Shown in pieces: positions 6,334 to 11,747 of a DNA stretch of 11,747 nucleotides (position 1 is its first letter; each line of letters opens with the position of its first letter). The stretch comes from an uncultured Lachnospiraceae bacterium (GTDB taxonomy: Bacteria; Bacillota; Clostridia; Lachnospirales; Lachnospiraceae): NCBI GenBank assembly GCA_900550285.1, contig URRW01000043.1, positions 1-11,747 of the forward strand, read 5' to 3'. The position numbers and the translations under genes were made by a program. The notes beneath the pieces were generated by a model. It saw only the letters and a program-made list of their open reading frames with translations. It had not been told where the DNA came from and did no database searches.

Positions 6334-6372
6334 CATTGAGGCGAAAGTACAGGAGATAAAGAAGGTGGCAAA

Positions 6373-6753
6373 ATGATTCTGGAAGTGGATTTTAACAGTG
6401 ATGAAGCGCTTTACATCCAGCTTCGCGATCAGATCATCGTAGGGATCGCGACCAACCGCCTGAAGGAAGGAGACCCCCTGCCCAGCGTGCGCCAGCTGGC
6501 GGAATCAGTCGGCATCAATATGCATACTGTGAATAAGGCGTACACCGTTTTAAAGCAGGAAGGGTTTGTGAAGGTGGACCGGCGCAGGGGCGCGGTAATC
6601 GCGATCGACGCGGACCGGATCCAGGACGTGGAGGAGCTGCGTCAGGCGATGCGGGTCATTCTTGCCCGCGCAAGCTGCAGGAATATTTCCCGGCAGGAGG
6701 TGCATGCTTTAATTGACGAGATTTATGAGGAAGAGGAATACGGGACGATCTGA
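6373..6753 (+). CDS. GntR-family transcriptional regulator, YtrA type
   Basis: This encodes a 126-residue regulator. Residues 10-78 form the GntR winged helix-turn-helix: YIQLRDQIIVGIATNRLKEGD, then LPSVRQLAESVGINMHTVNKAY with the recognition helix at about 47-57, then EGFVKVDRRRGAVIA as the wing. Only about 45 residues follow (two short helices, ending in an acidic tail). This is the small effector/dimer region of the YtrA subfamily, not the large FadR, HutC or MocR domains. YtrA regulators usually repress an adjacent ABC transporter operon and themselves; here the neighbour is clpC, 28 bases downstream. AGGTGG at 6363-6368 precedes the ATG. The strong promoter and the palindrome immediately upstream suggest autorepression. 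What it senses is unknown. Confidence 0.88.
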   Translation: MILEVDFNSDEALYIQLRDQIIVGIATNRLKEGDPLPSVRQLAESVGINMHTVNKAYTVLKQEGFVKVDRRRGAVIAIDADRIQDVEELRQAMRVILARASCRNISRQEVHALIDEIYEEEEYGTI

Positions 6754-6781
6754 CCCCGGTTCCGGTATTTGGAGGTAACGG

Positions 6782-9238
6782 ATGCAGTCACAGTTTACGG
6801 ACAAGGCAAAGACCGCCCTGCTTTTGGCGGGACGGGCGGCAAAGAGCCTGCATCAGAATTATACGGGTACGGAGCATATTTTGCTGGGACTGATCCGGGA
6901 AAAGACGGGCGTTGCGGCAAAGGTGCTTTTGGATAACGGCGCGAAGGAGGAGACGATCCGGGAGATGATCCGCGATCTGATCGCGCCGGAGACGGGGACG
7001 TCTGTGATGGAGCGGGACGGCTATTCCCCGCGCGCGCAGGAGGTTTTGCGGGAGAGCCACAGACAGGCGGCAAAAGCGGGCAGCCTTTTGACGGGCACGG
7101 AGCATATCCTGATGGCACTGATCGCGGACGGGGACAATGTGGCGGTGCGGATCATGAACACGCTGTCCTTGCCGGTGCAGAAGATTTTTGTGGATACGCT
7201 TTTAACGCTCGGGCTGGATCCTGCGGCATACCGTGAAGAGACGGGCAGCCGCCGCAAAAAAAAGGGACAGACCGCAACGCTCGATCTTTACAGCCGCGAC
7301 CTGACCGCGCTGGCGGCGCAGGGAAAGCTGGATCCGGTGATCGGCAGGGATGAGGAGATCGCAAGGACGATCCAGATTTTGAGCCGCCGGACGAAGAACA
7401 ATCCTTGTCTGGTGGGAGAACCGGGCGTCGGAAAGACTGCGATCGTGGAGGGGCTTGCGCTGCGCATTGCCGGAGGGCATGTGCCGGAAACCGTCCGGGA
7501 GAAGCGCGTGCTCATGCTGGATCTGTCCGGCATGGTGGCAGGGAGCAAGTACCGCGGCGAGTTTGAGGAGCGGATCAAAAAGGTAATACGCGAGGTAACG
7601 GAGGCGGGCAATATCCTGCTGTTTCTGGATGAGATCCACACGCTGATCGGCGCGGGCGGCGCGGAGGGGGCGATCGACGCTTCCAATATTTTAAAGCCGT
7701 CCCTGGCGCGCGGCGAGATCCAGCTGATCGGTGCGACCACGCTGGAGGAATACCGCAAATATGTGGAAAAGGACGCGGCGCTGGAGCGCAGGTTCCAGCC
7801 TGTGACGGTGGAGGAGCCGTCGGAGGAGGAGTCGGTCGGGATCTTAGAGGGGATCGTGTCCCGCTATGAGGAGCACCACAGGGTAACGATCACCAAGGAA
7901 GCGCTGGAGGCGGCGGTAAAGCTGTCCGCCCGCTATATCAACGACCGCAGGCTCCCCGACAAGGCAATCGACGTGATGGACGAGGCGGCAGCGGCGGTCC
8001 GGCTGGAGCGGATGCAGCTGCCGGACCAGGATGCAGAGCTGACAGACCGGTTAAAGGAGCTGGACGTCCGTCTGGAGGAGGCAATCCGCGCCGGAGACTA
8101 TGCTCAGGCGGGCGTCTGGAAGAAGCAGCAGGATGAGCTGTATGCCGGATATGAGCGCAGGCAGAAGCGTCTGGAAAAGAAACGGGAAAAAGACATGCCG
8201 CAGGTAACGGCAGAGGACGTTGCAAAGGTGATTTCCGTCTGGACAAAGGTTCCGGTAAACCGTCTGACGGAAAAAGAGGGAGAGCGGCTTTTGAAGCTGG
8301 AATCCATTCTGCACAAGCGGGTGATCGGACAGGAAGAAGCGGTCAGCGCGGTGGCGCGGGCGATGCGCCGCGGGCGCGTGGGGCTTCAGGATCCGAAGCG
8401 CCCCATCGGCTCATTTTTGTTTTTAGGGCCGACGGGCGTTGGAAAGACAGAGCTTTCCAAGGCGCTTGCAGAGGCGGTATTCGGCTCGGAGAACGCCCTG
8501 ATCCGCGTGGATATGTCGGAATATATGGAAGGCCATTCGGTTTCCAAGATGATCGGCTCTCCGCCGGGCTATGTGGGCTTTGACGACGGCGGACAGCTTT
8601 CGGAAAAGGTGCGGCAGAATCCCTATTCGGTCGTCCTGTTCGACGAGATCGAAAAGGCGCATCCGGATGTGTTTAATATCCTGCTTCAGGTGCTGGACGA
8701 CGGGCACATCACGGATTCCAAGGGACGCAGGGTAAGCTTTAAAAATACGGTAATCATCATGACGTCAAACGCCGGCGCGCAGCGGATCGTGGAGCCTAAA
8801 AATCTTGGCTTTGCGGCAAAAGAGGATGCACAGAAGAGCTACGAGCGGATGAAGGGCGGCGTGATGGAAGAGGTAAAGCGTCTGTTTAAGCCGGAGTTTT
8901 TAAACCGGATCGACGAAGTGATCGTATTCCATCAGCTGACGAATGCGGATATGAAGCAGATCATCGGGCTGCTTTCGGGAAGTCTGGTCAGAAGATGCCG
9001 GGAGCAGATGAACATCCGCCTGACGCTGACGGCGGCGTTAAAGGATCATATCGTAGAAAAATACAGCGACCTGAAGATGGGGGCAAGACCCTTAAAGCGC
9101 GCGATCCAGACGCAGATCGAGGATAAGCTGGCAGAGGAGATCCTCTCCGGGCGCATCGTAAGCGGGGACAGCGTAAGCGCAGGCTTCCGGGAAGGAAAGG
9201 TCACTTTTTTGGTGCACGCTGACCGGGCAGAGGGTTAA
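6782..9238 (+). CDS. clpC: ClpC-type AAA+ protease unfoldase subunit
   Basis: This encodes an 818-residue Hsp100 protein that unfolds substrates and feeds them to ClpP. Order of parts: a double Clp N-domain repeat (about 1-145, with TGTEHIL at 28-34 and again at 104-110), AAA+ 1 with Walker A GEPGVGKT (212-219) and Walker B LLFLDE (279-284), a short ClpC-type middle domain with a UVR-like coiled region (about 420-470), and AAA+ 2 with Walker A GPTGVGKT (549-556) and Walker B VVLFDE (617-622). NLGF at 674-677 matches the ClpP-docking loop, so it should work with ClpP rather than as a ClpB disaggregase. GARP (767-770) is sensor 2. Start: GGAGG at 6771-6775. Adaptors mcsA/mcsB and repressor ctsR are not alongside, unlike in Bacillus. 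The gene follows a GntR regulator and precedes a small gene and radA. Confidence 0.95.
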   Translation: MQSQFTDKAKTALLLAGRAAKSLHQNYTGTEHILLGLIREKTGVAAKVLLDNGAKEETIREMIRDLIAPETGTSVMERDGYSPRAQEVLRESHRQAAKAGSLLTGTEHILMALIADGDNVAVRIMNTLSLPVQKIFVDTLLTLGLDPAAYREETGSRRKKKGQTATLDLYSRDLTALAAQGKLDPVIGRDEEIARTIQILSRRTKNNPCLVGEPGVGKTAIVEGLALRIAGGHVPETVREKRVLMLDLSGMVAGSKYRGEFEERIKKVIREVTEAGNILLFLDEIHTLIGAGGAEGAIDASNILKPSLARGEIQLIGATTLEEYRKYVEKDAALERRFQPVTVEEPSEEESVGILEGIVSRYEEHHRVTITKEALEAAVKLSARYINDRRLPDKAIDVMDEAAAAVRLERMQLPDQDAELTDRLKELDVRLEEAIRAGDYAQAGVWKKQQDELYAGYERRQKRLEKKREKDMPQVTAEDVAKVISVWTKVPVNRLTEKEGERLLKLESILHKRVIGQEEAVSAVARAMRRGRVGLQDPKRPIGSFLFLGPTGVGKTELSKALAEAVFGSENALIRVDMSEYMEGHSVSKMIGSPPGYVGFDDGGQLSEKVRQNPYSVVLFDEIEKAHPDVFNILLQVLDDGHITDSKGRRVSFKNTVIIMTSNAGAQRIVEPKNLGFAAKEDAQKSYERMKGGVMEEVKRLFKPEFLNRIDEVIVFHQLTNADMKQIIGLLSGSLVRRCREQMNIRLTLTAALKDHIVEKYSDLKMGARPLKRAIQTQIEDKLAEEILSGRIVSGDSVSAGFREGKVTFLVHADRAEG

Positions 9239-9273
9239 AGCAGCCCCTGAACGGTTTTACAAAATAAAAAGGA

Positions 9274-9297
9274 TCCGCCGTCAGGGCGGACAGGAGG
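9274..9297 (+). promoter_or_regulatory. GC hairpin directly before a Shine-Dalgarno
   Basis: TCCGCC (9274-9279) and GGCGGA (9285-9290) form a perfect 6-bp stem with a 5-base loop. AGGAGG begins at 9292, so the base of the stem abuts the ribosome site of the gene at 9306. There is no T run, so it is not a standard terminator. It may instead mark an RNA end or block decay from the clpC side, or modulate ribosome access. The function is inferred. Confidence 0.4.
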
Positions 9298-9305
9298 ACA
9301 AAAGA

Positions 9306-9716
9306 ATGGCAGCAGTAGAAGAACTGATCAGAACAGAAGCGGACGGCAGCATCAGCTTCGGCAATCATCTTCTGGAGGAAAAGAGCAAGAAGGAGGGCTT
9401 CGAGAGCGGCGGCGACGAATATAAGGTAAAAACCTGTCATGAGCTGACAAGGCTTGAGAGAAACGGGATGTTCGTATATGAGTCCGTTCCGGGCACGAGC
9501 GTGGAGCATTTCTGCGAAAGCGACAGCACCGTGCGCTTTATTGTAGAAGGAAACGACGACGCGCAGATCACCCTTGGTCTGGAAGAGGGCGCGGAATATG
9601 ACGTGAAGATCAACGGCGAGGACGCCGGACGCATGAGCACCAGCATGGGCGGCAAATTAAACGTAAGCGTGGAGCTTGCGGGCGTCGGAGAGGTAAAGGT
9701 AGAGATCACAAAATAA
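9306..9716 (+). CDS. Conserved small cytoplasmic protein of unknown function between clpC and radA
   Basis: This encodes a 136-residue acidic protein with no signal peptide, membrane segment or cysteine cluster. The N-terminal part reads EELIRTEADGSISFGN (5-20) and EYKVKTCHELTRLERNGMFVYESVPGTSVEHF (38-69). The C-terminal half is a run of alternating polar and hydrophobic stretches (VRFIVEG, AQITLGL, YDVKINGEDAG, GGKLNVSVEL, EVKVEITK), which suggests an all-beta fold. From memory, close relatives in Lachnospiraceae genomes are often labelled 'endosialidase'. Nothing I see supports a sialidase (no Asp-box repeats, and far too short), so that name looks like a propagated error. The start has AGGAGG at 9292-9297 behind a hairpin. 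Its TAA directly abuts the radA ATG, so the two are almost surely translated from one message. Its role is unknown. Confidence 0.8.
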   Translation: MAAVEELIRTEADGSISFGNHLLEEKSKKEGFESGGDEYKVKTCHELTRLERNGMFVYESVPGTSVEHFCESDSTVRFIVEGNDDAQITLGLEEGAEYDVKINGEDAGRMSTSMGGKLNVSVELAGVGEVKVEITK

Positions 9717-11087
9717 ATGGCGACGAAAATCAAAACGAGATATTTCTGTCAGGAATGCGGTTATGAATCGGCAAAGTGGCTGGGACAGTGCCCCGGCTGC
9801 CGGGCGTGGAACACGTTCGCAGAGGAGCCGGTGGCGGTGACCGCAGGCGGAAAGGAGATCAAAAAGCCAAACGCGGGCGGCCCACAAAGCCGCCCTGCTG
9901 TATTAAATGAGATTTCCATGGAGGAAGAAAGCCGGATCCCCACGGGCATCGGGGAGCTGGACCGGGTGCTGGGAGGCGGCATCGTAAACGGCTCGCTGAC
10001 GCTGGTGGGCGGCGATCCGGGCATCGGCAAATCGACGCTTCTGCTGCAGATGTGCAGGAACCTGTCCTTTTCCGGGAAAAAGCTTCTGTATGTGTCCGGG
10101 GAGGAATCGCTGCGCCAGATCAAGATGCGCGCGCTGCGGATTGGGGACTTTGCGGACTCCATGGAGCTGTACTGCGAGACGAACCTGACCCAGATCGAGG
10201 CGGTGATCAAAGCGCGCAGCCCTCAGATCGTCATTATCGACTCCATCCAGACGATGTACAATGAAGAGGTAAACGCCGCGCCGGGCAGCGTTTCGCAGGT
10301 GCGGGAATCCACCGGCGTGCTTTTGCGGCTGGCAAAGGGGCTTGGCATTTCGGTATTCATCGTCGGCCATGTGACGAAAGAAGGCACGGTGGCGGGGCCG
10401 CGCGTGCTGGAGCATATGGTCGATACGGTGCTTTATTTTGAAGGGGACAGGCATGCTTCCTACCGGATTTTGCGGGGCGTGAAAAACCGCTTCGGTTCGA
10501 CCAATGAGATCGGCGTATTCGAGATGCGTCAGGAAGGGCTCGTGGAGGTAAAAAATCCGTCGGAATTTATGTTGAACGGCAGGCCCGAGGGCGCAAACGG
10601 ATCCGTCGTTTCCTGTTCGATGGAGGGGACAAGGCCGATGCTCACGGAGATCCAGGCGCTCGTATGCCATAGCAATTTCGGGATCCCCCGCAGGCAGACG
10701 ACGGGAACGGATTTTAACCGCGTCAATCTTTTGATGGCGGTGCTGGAAAAGCGGCTGGGCATGCACATCGGCGGCTGCGACGCCTATGTGAACATTGCGG
10801 GCGGCATTAAGATCACGGAGCCTGCGATCGATCTGGGGATTGTTCTGGCGATCATGTCAAGCTTCCGCAACCGCCCCGTGCCGGAAGGGCTGATCGCCTT
10901 TGGCGAGGTGGGCTTAAGCGGCGAGGTGCGGGCGGTTTCCATGGCGGAGCAGCGCGTCCGGGAGGCGGCAAAGCTGGGATTTACGGAGTGCATCCTGCCG
11001 CAGGTATGTCTGGAAAAGCTGCCGGAGATAAAAGGGATACGCCTGACCGGCGTGCGCAGCGTGGCGGATGCGGCAAACGCGTGGTAA
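9717..11087 (+). CDS. radA: DNA repair protein RadA (Sms), branch-migration ATPase
   Basis: This encodes a 456-residue RecA-like helicase that promotes branch migration of recombination intermediates. The N-terminal C4 zinc finger is intact (Cys11, Cys14, Cys25, Cys28 in CQECG and CPGC). The RecA core has Walker A GGDPGIGKST (98-107), Walker B IVIID (171-175) and the RadA signature KNRFG (256-260). Residues from about 280 to the end are the Lon-like domain, including IGGCDAYVNIAGGI (351-364) and FGEVGLSGEVR (395-405). Length is normal. The ATG follows the preceding stop with no gap and its own ribosome site is weak (GGTAGAG some 14 bases upstream), so translation probably depends on the preceding gene. 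In Bacillus, clpC-radA is followed by disA; here a lipoprotein gene with its own promoter follows. Confidence 0.96.
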   Translation: MATKIKTRYFCQECGYESAKWLGQCPGCRAWNTFAEEPVAVTAGGKEIKKPNAGGPQSRPAVLNEISMEEESRIPTGIGELDRVLGGGIVNGSLTLVGGDPGIGKSTLLLQMCRNLSFSGKKLLYVSGEESLRQIKMRALRIGDFADSMELYCETNLTQIEAVIKARSPQIVIIDSIQTMYNEEVNAAPGSVSQVRESTGVLLRLAKGLGISVFIVGHVTKEGTVAGPRVLEHMVDTVLYFEGDRHASYRILRGVKNRFGSTNEIGVFEMRQEGLVEVKNPSEFMLNGRPEGANGSVVSCSMEGTRPMLTEIQALVCHSNFGIPRRQTTGTDFNRVNLLMAVLEKRLGMHIGGCDAYVNIAGGIKITEPAIDLGIVLAIMSSFRNRPVPEGLIAFGEVGLSGEVRAVSMAEQRVREAAKLGFTECILPQVCLEKLPEIKGIRLTGVRSVADAANAW

Positions 11088-11104
11088 CATGGAAACGGAA
11101 AGGA

Positions 11105-11128
11105 GTTCATGGGAATTTCATGAGTTTT
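11105..11128 (+). terminator. Weak terminator candidate after radA
   Basis: GTTCATG (11105-11111) can pair with CATGAGT (11119-11125), seven pairs of which two are G-U, followed by only TTT. The stem is AT-rich and short, so termination would be partial at best. It is, however, the only hairpin between radA and the next promoter. Confidence 0.3.
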
Positions 11129-11132
11129 AACA

Positions 11133-11161
11133 TTGTTTTTTCGTTATTTTAATGCTATGAT
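11133..11161 (+). promoter_or_regulatory. Extended -10 promoter of the BMP lipoprotein gene
   Basis: TTGTTT (11133-11138) and TATGAT (11156-11161) are 17 bases apart, and TG at 11153-11154 gives the extended -10 form TGCTATGAT. The surrounding DNA is AT-rich compared with both flanking genes. Transcription should start near 11168, leaving a leader of about 60 bases that holds a perfect hairpin. Confidence 0.65.
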
Positions 11162-11184
11162 AAGGAAGTAATAATGGTTCTGAA

Positions 11185-11202
11185 GCCGGAGGAAGATCCG
11201 GC
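11185..11202 (+). promoter_or_regulatory. Leader hairpin upstream of the BMP lipoprotein gene
   Basis: GCCGGA (11185-11190) and TCCGGC (11197-11202) are perfect arms around the loop GGAAGA. A second GGAGG lies at 11188-11192, half in the stem and half in the loop; the true AAAGGAGG ends at 11220. There is no T run. It could stabilise the 5' end of what is probably an abundant message. Confidence 0.45.
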
Positions 11203-11230
11203 GGACAAATTCAAAGGAGGAATTTTCATT

Positions 11231-11747
11231 ATGAAAAAGTTTTTCAGTGTAGCGCTTGCGGCTGCAATGGTATTTTCCATGACAGCATGCGGCAGCAGCA
11301 ACACAGAGACACAGCCTGCGGCAAGCGAGCCTGCAGCGGCAGAGTCCACAGCAGCGGCACAGGAGTCTGCTCCCGCAGAGACAGCGGCTGACACAGCGGA
11401 AGGCGAAGGCTTAAAGATCGCGATCGTATCCAGCCCTTCCGGCGTGGATGACGGTTCTTTCAACGAGGACAACTACAACGGCGTTCTGGCGTTCATCGAG
11501 AACCATCCCGGCAGCGAGGTAACTCCTGTTAAGGAAGAGAGTGGCGACACCGCGGCAGCTGTTCAGGCAGTAGCCGACATCGTGGCTGATTATGACGTTA
11601 TCGTATGCTGCGGCTTCCAGTTTGCAGGCATCGGCACAGTAGCTCAGGATAACCCGGAGACAAAGTTCATCCTGGTTGATAGCTACCCGACAGACGCAGA
11701 GGGCAACGAGATCGAAGTGGAGAACATCTACGCAATGCAGTTTGCAG
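11231..11747 (+). CDS. BMP-family substrate-binding lipoprotein, PnrA-like (5' part only)
   Basis: The first 172 codons are present; the gene continues past the right edge. A lipoprotein signal peptide (MKK, hydrophobic core, lipobox MTAC with Cys20) is followed by a Ala/Glu/Thr/Ser-rich flexible linker (about 21-60) that lifts the binding domain off the membrane. The mature domain starts LKIAIVSSP, then GVDDGSFNEDNYNGVLAF (71-88), the hallmark of the BMP (basic membrane protein) family, then YDVIVCCGFQFAGI and TKFILVDSYP. Characterised members such as PnrA of Treponema bind purine nucleosides for an ABC importer, and a sugar- or nucleoside-transporter operon would be expected downstream. The start at 11231 follows AAAGGAGG with a ten-base gap. 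An in-frame ATG at 11174 lies almost at the predicted transcript start and is rejected. Ligand assignment is inference. Confidence 0.9.
   Translation, partial: MKKFFSVALAAAMVFSMTACGSSNTETQPAASEPAAAESTAAAQESAPAETAADTAEGEGLKIAIVSSPSGVDDGSFNEDNYNGVLAFIENHPGSEVTPVKEESGDTAAAVQAVADIVADYDVIVCCGFQFAGIGTVAQDNPETKFILVDSYPTDAEGNEIEVENIYAMQFA

Noticed and set aside
6208..6372. CtsR or CIRCE operator before the clpC unit
   Set aside because: No GGTCAAA-type tandem heptads and no TTAGCACTC-N9-GAGTGCTAA pattern are present.
9903..10766. A 287-codon open frame on the - strand inside radA
   Set aside because: It is a shadow of radA arising from GC-rich codon structure.
11089..11130. A 13-codon open frame after radA (METERSSWEFHEF)
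   Set aside because: It starts two bases after the radA stop with no proper ribosome site and overlaps the weak terminator stem; chance is the simpler explanation.
11174..11230. Upstream in-frame ATG adding 19 residues to the BMP lipoprotein
   Set aside because: It would fall about six bases after the predicted transcript start, and it places a charged stretch before a normal lipoprotein signal peptide.

Overview
The window looks like chromosome from a Gram-positive anaerobe of the Clostridia, most likely a Lachnospiraceae-type gut bacterium. I infer this from the AGGAGG-type ribosome sites before almost every gene, the clpC-radA neighbourhood, the type of several small 'Lachnospiraceae-only' proteins, the lipoproteins, and the moderately GC-rich, GCG/GGC-rich coding sequence. 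All genes I can support lie on the + strand. There are no tRNA, rRNA, CRISPR or insertion-sequence signatures, and no gene-free stretch is longer than 165 bases.

Bases 1-1376 hold small accessory-looking genes: the tail of an unidentified gene, a DUF5301-type lipoprotein, and a two-gene unit made of an XRE-type regulator with two C-terminal membrane helices plus a 95-residue membrane protein. This stretch is visibly more AT-rich than what follows.

Bases 1390-6290 look like one transcription unit. A plausible promoter leads into purE, purM, purN and purD (four de novo purine synthesis steps, with 7-bp and 4-bp overlaps at purM/purN and purN/purD). These are followed, without a visible terminator, by a gene for an exported SH3 protein. 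That protein has one membrane helix and a striking cytoplasmic tail of three alternating acidic/basic modules. A strong intrinsic terminator closes the unit.

Bases 6293-11087 hold a second unit: an excellent sigma-A promoter with a perfect inverted repeat over its -10 box, a YtrA-type GntR regulator, the AAA+ unfoldase clpC, a 136-residue protein of unknown role, and radA. This resembles the ctsR-mcsA-mcsB-clpC-radA-disA order known from Bacillus, but ctsR, mcsA and mcsB are absent, a GntR regulator stands in their place, and an extra gene sits between clpC and radA.

Bases 11133-11747 hold an extended -10 promoter and the first 172 codons of a BMP-family (PnrA-like) substrate-binding lipoprotein, which runs off the window and may bind purine nucleosides.

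No wholly new system is demonstrable. The most interesting items are the GntR-controlled clpC locus with its operator-like palindrome, the modular acidic/basic tail protein, and the uncharacterised protein embedded between clpC and radA.
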